11,959 bases of DNA from Planctomycetota bacterium (GTDB lineage Bacteria > Planctomycetota > SZUA-567): NCBI GenBank assembly GCA_020861125.1, contig JAJBSZ010000403.1, positions 1 through 11,959 on the forward strand, read 5' to 3'. The notes under the pieces were generated by a model. That model saw only the letters and a list, made by a program, of their open reading frames with translations. It was not told where the DNA came from and did no database searches. Position numbers and translations under genes: made by a program. Of the stretch, positions 1 to 6,449 are shown one piece after another. Within the stretch, counting starts at the first letter, position 1; each line of letters opens with the position of its first letter.

Positions 1-2967
1 GGACGGCCCCAGGGTATCCGGCAGCATCTGATAGTCATCCCGCTGGCTGGTAAGCCGGCCGGCGAGGATTTTGGCCATGATATATTCCATATAGAGATGG
101 ACTCCGGAATCCACGGAACGGGTAAGGTAACTGAGGGCGTTGACCGTCTCTCCGCGGGCCCAGGCGCGCGCGCCAAGGTAAAAGCCGGTTTCGCACACCG
201 CTTCCGGCGTGTCGGCCAAACGCAAAGCCTGATCCTCGCCAAAGGGATCGTCGCCAAGGTAGATGCTGGCTACCACCGCCAGCCAGGGTTTGCCGGAGCC
301 GACGTCGATGTTCCGGGCGAGGTCCTCCGGCGTGGGCTGCTGGCCCATTTTGGTCAGGGCCAGCCAGCGCATCAGGGCGGGATAGATCTTGTCCGTATTC
401 CGCAATTCCAGCGAGCGGTCGAAATCCTCCACCGCCCCGGTGAAATTGCCGCGGAGAAAACGGATCATGCCCCGCCGGTGGTGGCGGATACCGCGGGATT
501 GACTGCCGGGTGCCTTGTCGATGGCCCGGTCCATCTCCGGTTCGGCCTTGGCCAGATCGTTGGTGTAGAGATACAGTATCGCCAGCCGGTAATCGATGTT
601 CGGATGCGCCGGGCTGATCTCCCGGACCACCAGGTAATCCTTTTCCGCCAGGTCGTAGGCGCCCTGGGACTCTCGGATGGCCGCCCGATCCAAGAGGGCT
701 GCCGTGTACTGGGGATCCACCGCCAGGGCCGCTTCGATGTCCCGCAGCCCCTCTTCCACCTGGTTTTTGTATTTGAACAGGGCGTAGCCGCGGTGCTGCA
801 GGGCGTATTTATATCCGGGATCGATGGCCAGGGCCCGACTGTAGTCGGCGATGGCGTCGTCGAGTTCCCGCGCGGCCCGCTCGCGGTCGCCGGCGCGGAG
901 GGCACGGCTCCGCAGGCTCTCATGCAGCCGGCCGCGGTTGAGGTAGGGCGAAGGTTTGTCGGGGTCATAGAGGAGATAATGGGAATAGGCTTCGATAGCC
1001 TTTTCCGGGTCGAAAAACCGGCCCCGCTCGTTGCCGTAAATCTTGCCGCGGATGCCCCAGATGTGATACAGGCCCGGGTTACGCCAGGAATCATCCACCA
1101 CCCCGTCGCCCCGGGCGAGGCGCTCCCGCTCCTCGATGCGATCCACCCGGGCCAGCGCTTCCGCCTCCTGGCCGGTATGGGCCTCGATATAGGCCCGGCC
1201 CACCTCGGAGAACTCGTTGCCCTCGTCGATGACATTCATGGCGGCGAATTCCTCGAGGGCCTTCTGCGCGTCGTTCATGATGTCGAAGTAGATCATGCCG
1301 AGATAATAGCGGGCCATGATGTAGGAGCGATCCCGGGTGTAGGCGTTGCGGTAATCCTCGATAGCCGGGCCGATTTCTCGGGCCTGCTCAAAAGCGCGGG
1401 CGCGGGCGAAATAGGCTTCGGCGGCGTAAGGACTTTCCTCGCCGTCCCCCTCCAGCTCCACCAGGGACTGGGTGAAGAGGTCGATGGCCGGCTGGAGCAG
1501 CTGCAGCTTGCGGACGTTATCGGGCTCCTTGTCCACCGCCGCCTTGGACCGGTCCATGATGCCCAGACCCTTTTCCAGCGGCATGCGGGCCTTGGCCCGT
1601 TTTTTCAACAGTTCTTCCTCTCGGTCCAGCTCCTCGCGCAGCGCCTGCAGCCGGCGTTCGGTTTCCTTCATTTCTTCCCAGGCGGCATCTTCCATCGCCT
1701 TGGCCCGCAGAGCCGCCGCCTCCGAATGGCGGGCGCGGAGGGAAGCGAGGAGGGTGAGGAGCGCAGCCACCAGCATAACCGTCCCGGCCAGTACCGTGGC
1801 CCGATGCCGGCGGGCGAACTTGAGGGCGCGGCCGCTGATCCCTTCCCGGTAGGCGGTGACCGGCAGGATATCGAGGAACCGCTCGAGATCCCCCGCCAGC
1901 TCCGCCACCGTCTGGTAGCGCTCGTCCGGATCCTCGCTCATGGCCTTGAGGGTGATGGCTTCGAGATCCCGGGGCAGACTGGGATCACGCTGTCGCGGCG
2001 GGATGATGGGAAAATCGGCCAGCCGGCGGCGGAATTCGCGGAACGAGGTTTTGCCGACATCCCGGGGCAAATGGTTGACAAGAATCCGGTACAGCATCAC
2101 CCCGAGGGAATAGATGTCGCAGCGGGCGTCGGGTTTTCCCGGACGGAAACGTTCCGGCGCGATGTAGAGGGGCGTGCCCGCCACCATTTTCGGGTTGTCC
2201 TCGGTGCGGGCGGCGAAGCCCCAGTCCAGCACGTACACCTCGCCGAAGGGTCCCAGTTTGATGTTCTGCGGTTTCAGGTCGAGGTGGCAGACGCCCCGGG
2301 AATGGGCGTACTGCATGGCATGGCACACCTGAAGGAAAATGTTCAGCAGCCGCCGGCGGGAAAACTCGCCCCGATCCCGGTTGGAATGGATGGCGCCGCC
2401 TTCGGCATGGGCCTTTTTCAGCAGTTCGTCGAGGCTGACGCCCTCGACCTTTTTCATCACAAAAAACGGACTGCCGGTTTCGTCGCGGCACAAGTCGTAG
2501 GTGGGAAGAATGTTCGGGTGCTCAAGCATCCCGCCGAGACGGGCCTCGTTTTCCAGCAACCGCTCGCGGTCGGTCGTGTACGGGGGCTTGACCACCTTGA
2601 TGGCCACGTCCCGGTCGAGTACGGTGTCGCGGAAGCGGAGGACTTTACCCTGGCCGCCCTCCCCCAGTACGTCCAGGTACTGATAGCGATCGCCGTAGTC
2701 GCGGAAGGCCGGGTCGTCGGCCTGGCCGCTGTCGAGGAGACCGGCCAGGAACCCGCCGTCGGCCTTGCCCAGGGTCTGGTTGATGGACGACTCCAGCGCC
2801 TGCTCCATGCCGTCCGCGGAGGGCGGGGTCACGGAGGACCGGGCGGAACGGGAGGCGGCCCGTTCGGGCTTCCGCCCCAGCCCCAACCCCATGTCCTCGA
2901 GACAACGGGAAAGGGAGACGGAGGCTTCGCCTTCGCCGGGGACGTGGTTGGGGTTGTTGACAGACAT
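1..2967 (-). CDS. Membrane-spanning Ser/Thr protein kinase with C-terminal TPR repeats (3' end outside window)
   Basis: A Hanks-type protein kinase that should phosphorylate Ser/Thr on unknown targets. It reads from ATG at 2967 to the window edge without a stop (989 residues seen). A purine-rich GGAAAGG lies 4 bases before the start. An N-terminal extension of about 95 residues has a Ser/Arg/Pro-rich patch (36-50). The kinase domain spans about 96-365: glycine loop GEGGQGKV (102-109), VAIK with Lys124, probable alphaC Glu141, catalytic loop HLDLKPQN (228-235), DWG in place of DFG (248-250) and APE (270-272). The HRD arginine is Leu229, so this is a non-RD kinase, but Asp230, Lys232 and Asn235 are present and activity is likely. 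One hydrophobic helix (about 390-409) follows, then a charged probable coiled coil (about 410-460), then TPR-like helical repeats from about 500 on (clear copies near 700-870). The kinase would be cytoplasmic and the TPR part on the other side of the membrane, perhaps as a sensor or scaffold. The gene diverges from the lipoprotein gene at 3193. Confidence 0.93.
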   Translation of the reverse strand, partial: MSVNNPNHVPGEGEASVSLSRCLEDMGLGLGRKPERAASRSARSSVTPPSADGMEQALESSINQTLGKADGGFLAGLLDSGQADDPAFRDYGDRYQYLDVLGEGGQGKVLRFRDTVLDRDVAIKVVKPPYTTDRERLLENEARLGGMLEHPNILPTYDLCRDETGSPFFVMKKVEGVSLDELLKKAHAEGGAIHSNRDRGEFSRRRLLNIFLQVCHAMQYAHSRGVCHLDLKPQNIKLGPFGEVYVLDWGFAARTEDNPKMVAGTPLYIAPERFRPGKPDARCDIYSLGVMLYRILVNHLPRDVGKTSFREFRRRLADFPIIPPRQRDPSLPRDLEAITLKAMSEDPDERYQTVAELAGDLERFLDILPVTAYREGISGRALKFARRHRATVLAGTVMLVAALLTLLASLRARHSEAAALRAKAMEDAAWEEMKETERRLQALREELDREEELLKKRAKARMPLEKGLGIMDRSKAAVDKEPDNVRKLQLLQPAIDLFTQSLVELEGDGEESPYAAEAYFARARAFEQAREIGPAIEDYRNAYTRDRSYIMARYYLGMIYFDIMNDAQKALEEFAAMNVIDEGNEFSEVGRAYIEAHTGQEAEALARVDRIEERERLARGDGVVDDSWRNPGLYHIWGIRGKIYGNERGRFFDPEKAIEAYSHYLLYDPDKPSPYLNRGRLHESLRSRALRAGDRERAARELDDAIADYSRALAIDPGYKYALQHRGYALFKYKNQVEEGLRDIEAALAVDPQYTAALLDRAAIRESQGAYDLAEKDYLVVREISPAHPNIDYRLAILYLYTNDLAKAEPEMDRAIDKAPGSQSRGIRHHRRGMIRFLRGNFTGAVEDFDRSLELRNTDKIYPALMRWLALTKMGQQPTPEDLARNIDVGSGKPWLAVVASIYLGDDPFGEDQALRLADTPEAVCETGFYLGARAWARGETVNALSYLTRSVDSGVHLYMEYIMAKILAGRLTSQRDDYQMLPDTLGPS

Positions 2968-3070
2968 CGTGCCTTTCCGGCGGATCCGGGGACGCCCCAT
3001 TTACCGTATAACAGGTTCCGTCCCTGTATCGTATGCAGTGAGCGCGGAAAAAACAACCGTTCCTCCGGGA

Positions 3071-3107
3071 TTATCGGAAGTTTTTCGTGTTATCGGATTT
3101 TTCCGTG
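3071..3107. repeat. Degenerate tandem repeat in the divergent promoter region
   Basis: Two adjacent copies, 3071-3089 and 3090-3107, share TTATCGGA, then a run of five T, then CGTG. They differ only by a two-base insertion in the first copy and one extra C in the second. They lie in the A+T-richer gap between the kinase and the lipoprotein gene, just upstream of the candidate promoter. Two similar sites on one face of DNA could be an operator, but the spacing of 18-19 bp is not a whole number of helical turns and no regulator is identified. Confidence 0.45.
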
Positions 3108-3134
3108 AAAGGAAAATTTCTTTTTGTACATAAT
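3105..3134 (+). promoter_or_regulatory. Candidate sigma70-type promoter for the thioredoxin-lipoprotein cluster
   Basis: A GTGAAA element (3105-3110, 4 of 6 matches to TTGACA) and CATAAT (3129-3134, 5 of 6 matches to TATAAT) are separated by 18 bases. Transcription would start near 3141, leaving a leader of about 50 bases before the ATG at 3193. The area is clearly richer in A+T than the flanking genes. This is a consensus match by eye only, and the right-hand repeat of the tandem pair at 3071-3107 touches the -35 element. Confidence 0.35.
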
Positions 3135-3192
3135 GGTAGTGTTCACTTTGCGAGGGGTCGATACTATCACACAGGCATGGTTTGGAGCGTCA

Positions 3193-3696
3193 ATGGTCAA
3201 AACTTCCCTCTTTACCGTTTTGGCGGGATTATGTGTGCTCATGTCCGGCTGCAGCGACGATGCCCCACCACCGCCCGCCAGCGGCCGGGTGCGACCGTCG
3301 GAACCCTTGCAGCCGCCTGCCAATCCTTCCGCCGCCGCCGGTGCGCTGTTCCGTCTGCCCACCCCGGACGGCCAGGCGGTGACGGTGCAGGCGCCGGCCG
3401 CGCTGTTTTTCTATACCTCATGGTGTGGGTATTGCAAGCAGGTGATGCCGGAGGTCAACCGGTTGGCCGGCCGCGCCCGGCAGCGGGGCTGGCAGGTGTA
3501 TGGCATTCAGGTGGGTGAGGATCCGGCCAAGGCCCACGGTTTCATCCAGCAATACGGGCCGAATTTCCCCGTGCTGCTGGATTCCGGCAACGCGGTAGCC
3601 CGGCAGTACGGCATCCGCGGCTACCCGACGTTTATCGTCATCGACGCCAACGGCAGCATTATCTACAACGGCCATGAACCGCCGCGCAGCTTTTGA
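3193..3696 (+). CDS. Thioredoxin-fold lipoprotein, TlpA/thioredoxin-like (first of two tandem copies)
   Basis: A membrane-anchored, probably periplasmic thiol-disulfide protein of 167 residues. A lipoprotein signal peptide ends in the lipobox LMSGC, with Cys20 as the lipidated residue. A Pro/Ala-rich linker (about 24-50) follows, then a thioredoxin-like domain: beta strand AALFFYTS, active site WCGYCK (Cys78, Cys81), and GYPTFIVID with the cis-proline at Pro145. The start at 3193 is preferred because GGAG sits 5 bases upstream and the signal peptide begins there. The open frame extends back to a TTG at 3124, but those extra 23 residues would spoil the signal peptide. The protein ends in EPPRSF, nearly the same as its paralogue at 4073. 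Whether it reduces, oxidises or isomerises its substrate cannot be told from the CGYC motif. Confidence 0.88.
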   Translation: MVKTSLFTVLAGLCVLMSGCSDDAPPPPASGRVRPSEPLQPPANPSAAAGALFRLPTPDGQAVTVQAPAALFFYTSWCGYCKQVMPEVNRLAGRARQRGWQVYGIQVGEDPAKAHGFIQQYGPNFPVLLDSGNAVARQYGIRGYPTFIVIDANGSIIYNGHEPPRSF

Positions 3697-4072
3697 TCGG
3701 TTTGCCGGAACGGGGGAACAGGCGAGAAAACCTTTTGGGGCGGCGGCCGACGTTGTTTCGGTAACCGGCGGCAATCGCTCGTTCGGTAAAGCCCTTTTGA
3801 CGTCCGTATCGGATACCCCCGAAACCGCCTGACCCAGAGGACGCGCCCTCGATCTCCCGGCCGGCGGGCAGCCCAACCGGGTGGTCCTGGCGACGACGGA
3901 TTGCTCACGGACTGTTCAGGAACTCCCAGATCATATCGGCCAACCGCCGGACGGTTGGTACTGGTAACCCACCGAACAGCGTTCGTCGAGTTCCTGGAAA
4001 TTGTTCGGCCACTGCCTGCCTGCCGACTACTCACGATACCCAAACGCCAGCCCCTCCATGAACAGGAAATCT
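3697..4072. other. 376-bp gap between the two thioredoxin lipoprotein genes, no credible gene
   Basis: No frame here has a start with a ribosome binding site and a protein-like translation. Open frames on both strands give Arg/Pro-rich sequences typical of shadows. The region is less densely used than the rest of the cluster and holds several inverted repeats in its second half (3912-3997). I found no third thioredoxin remnant: no WCxxC-like or GYPTF-like coding is visible. It may contain a separate promoter for the second lipoprotein, but I see no convincing -35/-10 pair. Confidence 0.6.
3917..3996. repeat. Nested inverted repeats in the intergenic gap
   Basis: CAGGAACTC at 3917-3925 is the exact reverse complement of GAGTTCCTG at 3988-3996. 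Between them are a perfect 7-bp hairpin, CCAACCG-CCGGA-CGGTTGG (3940-3958), and a short one, CGAAC-AGC-GTTCG (3973-3985). Transcribed RNA could fold into an 80-base three-stem structure with a closing stem and two internal hairpins. There is no T run after it, so it is not a standard intrinsic terminator. It could be a leader structure, a processing or stabilising element for the downstream mRNA, or chance in a G+C-rich gap. Confidence 0.45.
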
Positions 4073-4558
4073 ATGCGTCGTACTATCCGCAGTGTACTAG
4101 TTTTCGGTTGCTGTCTTATTCTCGCCGGCTGCGACGACGGCGGGCCGCCGCCCGGCCGGGGTACCCCCGCCGGCGCCCCGCCGGCGGCGCGGACCACCAG
4201 CGGCACCATGTTCAGCTTGCCAGGCGCCGACGGCCGGAAGGTGGCGGTGCACAAGCCGGCCGCCCTGTTCTTTTTCACCTCGTGGTGTTCGTACTGCAAA
4301 CAGGTCATGCCGGAAGTAAACCAGTTGGCCGACCGGGCCCGACGCAAAGGATGGAAAGTGTACGGCATAATGGTGGGCGAAGGCCCGGATAAGGCGGACG
4401 AATTCATCCAGCGGTACCAACCTAATTTCCCGGTCCTGCTGGATACGACGAGTGTCGTGGCCGACCAGTTCAGCCTGCGCGGCTACCCGACCTTCATCGT
4501 TATCGACGGCAACGGCAACATCATCCACAATGCCAACGAACCGCCGCGCAATTTCTGA
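4073..4558 (+). CDS. Thioredoxin-fold lipoprotein, TlpA/thioredoxin-like (second tandem copy)
   Basis: A 161-residue paralogue of the product of the gene at 3193, and probably a membrane-anchored periplasmic thiol-disulfide protein. The signal peptide ends in the lipobox LAGC with Cys20. The next residue is Asp21, a +2 residue that in E. coli favours retention in the inner membrane. A Gly/Pro/Ala-rich linker leads to the thioredoxin domain: active site WCSYCK (Cys72, Cys75) and cis-Pro139 in GYPTFIVID. From the active site to the C-terminus the two copies align without gaps and are about 70% identical by eye. Linkers and signal peptides differ. ATG 4073 is chosen because AGGA lies 5 bases upstream; an in-frame ATG at 4058 has no such site. 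The copies have different active-site dipeptides (GY and SY), so their redox potentials may differ. The next gene starts 18 bases after the stop, so the two are likely co-transcribed. Confidence 0.88.
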   Translation: MRRTIRSVLVFGCCLILAGCDDGGPPPGRGTPAGAPPAARTTSGTMFSLPGADGRKVAVHKPAALFFFTSWCSYCKQVMPEVNQLADRARRKGWKVYGIMVGEGPDKADEFIQRYQPNFPVLLDTTSVVADQFSLRGYPTFIVIDGNGNIIHNANEPPRNF

Positions 4559-4576
4559 CCACCGAGAGGGGATGGT

Positions 4577-5947
4577 ATGACCGCAAACCAGGAGCCATAT
4601 CAGCCGGCGGAGGCAATACCGCTGCAGGCAGTGCGGCATGAAAGGAATCCGGCGCTTGGCGCCCTGTTGGGATTTATCCTCGGACCGGCCGGTCTGATGT
4701 ATGCCGACGCATCCATCGGGTGCATCGGTTTGGTGGTGCAGATCGTACTCACCATGCTGGTTGCCTCACGGTATAATTCGTATTTCCTTTACCGGGAGCC
4801 CTCGACGGGCATTGGTATCATTACCCTAGCCGTGCACGTTATGAGCGCAATTACGGCCTATTACCTCTTCCGTTCCCAAAACGATGCCATTCGCAGGGAT
4901 TTTACCACCGTGGCGCGAACGGCCAAATCGGCCGCCCTCTGGAATCTTGCCGAATCGATCCCATGGCCGACCCGTATCGACGAAAGCCGGGCCACCCCCG
5001 CCGAAGACTGGAAGGCGCATACCTTCACTCTTCGCAATGGTCTGGACGTCAGCGCCCAGGTATCGACGTACGGCGCCCGCATCGTCTCTCTGAAAGGGCC
5101 GGTAAATAACGGGGAGATACAGGAACTTCTCCCATCCGGCACCGATCCCGAAACCTTTCTGACACCCACTTCCCTGTGCAATGCCGTCATTAACCCGACG
5201 ACCCTGGCCGGAGAGTTCTCCATCGCGGACCGCACTCTGGCCCAGCGCTTCTGGGAGGGGCGGGTGGATGGCGACGCCGTGGTCATGCGGCACGCCGACG
5301 GGGATACCGGACTGACCCTCACCGTCACCTTCCGCCTGACGGGGCGGGATTTGGCCGTGACCTACCAGGCGGAGACCGCGCGCCCGTTGCTGGTTAACCC
5401 GGCCCACGCCCTATGGTTCGATACCGCGGCTCTGGAATCCTATTGCGGTGTGGCGGAAGTAGCCTACATACCCGCCACGGGGGTGGCTTTCGCCAACGGA
5501 ATTCTTGGCCCCGAACCCTACATTACCACGGAAAACGCCAACAGTGGCCTCCAAATTTGGCGTCTGACCTCCGAAGACAGGTCGTGTTTTTTCCAGACCA
5601 AGGCCGACAGCCAAACCCCCGTCGCCACCCTCGTCAACGATTCGGCGGGACGTTCTCTTGCCATGCTCACCGATTGCGGTGGCGTCTGGATGTGTGCCGG
5701 CAAGTGCGTTGAACCGTTTTATCCCGGCCCGGCGGTGAATACCCGTACAATCTTGGTATTGATGCCCATTGTCCAGCCTGAATCCCTTCGGCCGGTTCTG
5801 CCGGGTGAGCATTACCAAAAAACCGTCGTGTACCGGCTGGGTGTTACCTGGGAACAGAAGGTTGCCCCCCAAGGGAACCCTTCCCAACCAGATCTGCTAT
5901 ATGATACGACGCGCAGCGACATCCCTGCCTGGGGCCAGGACCGGTGA
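4577..5947 (+). CDS. Membrane protein with C-terminal galactose-mutarotase-like (aldose 1-epimerase) domain
   Basis: A 456-residue two-part protein. Residues 24-98 form three probable membrane helices (about 25-43, 48-64, 77-98), including a Gly/Pro-rich segment with FILGPAGLMY. The rest resembles the beta-sandwich fold of aldose 1-epimerases: an opening strand with STYGARIVSL (163-172), RFWEG (224-228), NPAHALWF (274-281) at the place of the family's N-H-x-Y-F motif, YIPATG (297-302), KCVEPFYPG (376-384) at the place of the catalytic-glutamate motif, and a closing LRPVLPGEHY. His277 and Glu379 would match the catalytic His and Glu. The family's earlier LHGG histidine motif is not visible, so sugar mutarotation is uncertain and the domain may only bind carbohydrate. 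GAGGGG before ATG 4577 is a good ribosome binding site. The fold call is by motif reading; a YidC-P1-like sandwich is a less likely alternative, since no YidC insertase domain follows. Confidence 0.72.
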   Translation: MTANQEPYQPAEAIPLQAVRHERNPALGALLGFILGPAGLMYADASIGCIGLVVQIVLTMLVASRYNSYFLYREPSTGIGIITLAVHVMSAITAYYLFRSQNDAIRRDFTTVARTAKSAALWNLAESIPWPTRIDESRATPAEDWKAHTFTLRNGLDVSAQVSTYGARIVSLKGPVNNGEIQELLPSGTDPETFLTPTSLCNAVINPTTLAGEFSIADRTLAQRFWEGRVDGDAVVMRHADGDTGLTLTVTFRLTGRDLAVTYQAETARPLLVNPAHALWFDTAALESYCGVAEVAYIPATGVAFANGILGPEPYITTENANSGLQIWRLTSEDRSCFFQTKADSQTPVATLVNDSAGRSLAMLTDCGGVWMCAGKCVEPFYPGPAVNTRTILVLMPIVQPESLRPVLPGEHYQKTVVYRLGVTWEQKVAPQGNPSQPDLLYDTTRSDIPAWGQDR

Positions 5948-5989
5948 CGGCGTCAACAAGTCCACCAAACTCTTTGGTTAAGGACGCTC

Positions 5990-6199
5990 ATGCGCAACAA
6001 TCCGGAAACCGACAACAGGGAGGTGCCGACGGCCCCCTTCGAAAAAAAGCCCGTCCTCGGCGCCTTTCTCGGATTGCTTTTCGGACCGGCCGGGCTGCTC
6101 TACACCAGCGTTTTTGCCGGGCTCGTTAGTACCGTGTTGGTCTTTATGGCGTATGTGTACGCCAGACCGCGGTATTACGGCCACAACTCGGTGATTTAA
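5990..6199 (+). CDS. Small membrane protein paralogous to the N-terminal domain of the upstream mutarotase-like protein
   Basis: A 69-residue protein with a strong ribosome binding site (AAGGA, 5 bases before ATG 5990), 42 bases after the preceding stop. It is therefore probably the last gene of the cluster. A polar N-terminus (1-20) leads to two hydrophobic stretches (about 22-38 and 41-55). KPVLGAFLGLLFGPAGLLY aligns closely with NPALGALLGFILGPAGLMY (residues 24-42) of the protein encoded at 4577. It lacks the third helix of that protein and all of the mutarotase-like domain. It could be a partner of the larger protein or the truncated remnant of a duplication. In the same frame, 16 more codons are open after the TAA up to a TGA at 6248, so a premature stop is possible. 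I do not recognise a named function. Confidence 0.75.
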   Translation: MRNNPETDNREVPTAPFEKKPVLGAFLGLLFGPAGLLYTSVFAGLVSTVLVFMAYVYARPRYYGHNSVI

Positions 6200-6391
6200 C
6201 CGCTGATACTGCCGTGGGGTATTCCAACCTATACCAAGCGCTGCCAGTGAACGTTCCCCCTTGGCTGGCAGGTATCGCCTGTTGGGTGGTTTCAACCAGA
6301 GTCCTTTTTACGGCCGGGAAGCGACGGCCGGACGCGGTGTAAGACTATCCACCTCCATGCGCTCACCCCGGAAATGGCCGGCTTTTCCACC
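6200..6391. other. Convergent intergenic region with an inverted repeat
   Basis: The gap between the small membrane gene and the ATPase terminator has no supported gene. CTGCCAG (6241-6247) pairs with CTGGCAG (6265-6271) across a 17-base loop. A few bases further on, TGGT-TTCA-ACCA (from about 6286) is followed by CCTTTTTA (ending near 6310). These are the only candidates for a plus-strand terminator after the small gene, and both are weak. Confidence 0.3.
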
Positions 6392-6422
6392 AAAAAACCG
6401 TTCCGGAGATACCGGAACGGTT
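6392..6422 (-). terminator. Intrinsic terminator of the V-type ATPase operon
   Basis: Read on the minus strand, an 11-bp perfect stem (AACCGTTCCGG pairing with CCGGAACGGTT, loop of 5 bases) runs straight into a T run of 6 that begins in the stem's final bases. It lies 27 bases after the stop codon of atpD. The plus-strand side has no T run after the stem, so it should end only leftward transcription. Confidence 0.9.
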
Positions 6423-6449
6423 CGGGGACATCTGTGGGTGTACCGCGGC

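Noticed and set aside
97..3108. Plus-strand open frame of 1003 codons
   Set aside because: It is the exact antisense register of the kinase gene, has no recognisable domain, and is rich in Gly, Arg, Val and His as expected of a shadow.
3124..3192. TTG-initiated N-terminal extension of the first lipoprotein
   Set aside because: It would place 23 residues before a clean lipoprotein signal peptide, while ATG 3193 has GGAG at a good distance.
3418..4043. Minus-strand open frames covering the gap between the two lipoprotein genes
   Set aside because: Translations are Arg/Pro-rich, there is no good start signal, and they overlap the thioredoxin gene. No gene is supported.
3697..4072. A decayed third thioredoxin copy
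   Set aside because: No frame shows remnants of the CxxC, cis-Pro or EPPR-type ending, and the sequence is not similar to the flank of the second copy.
4577..5947. YidC-type membrane insertase
   Set aside because: YidC has a mutarotase-like periplasmic domain, but no five-helix insertase domain follows here; the protein ends after the sandwich.
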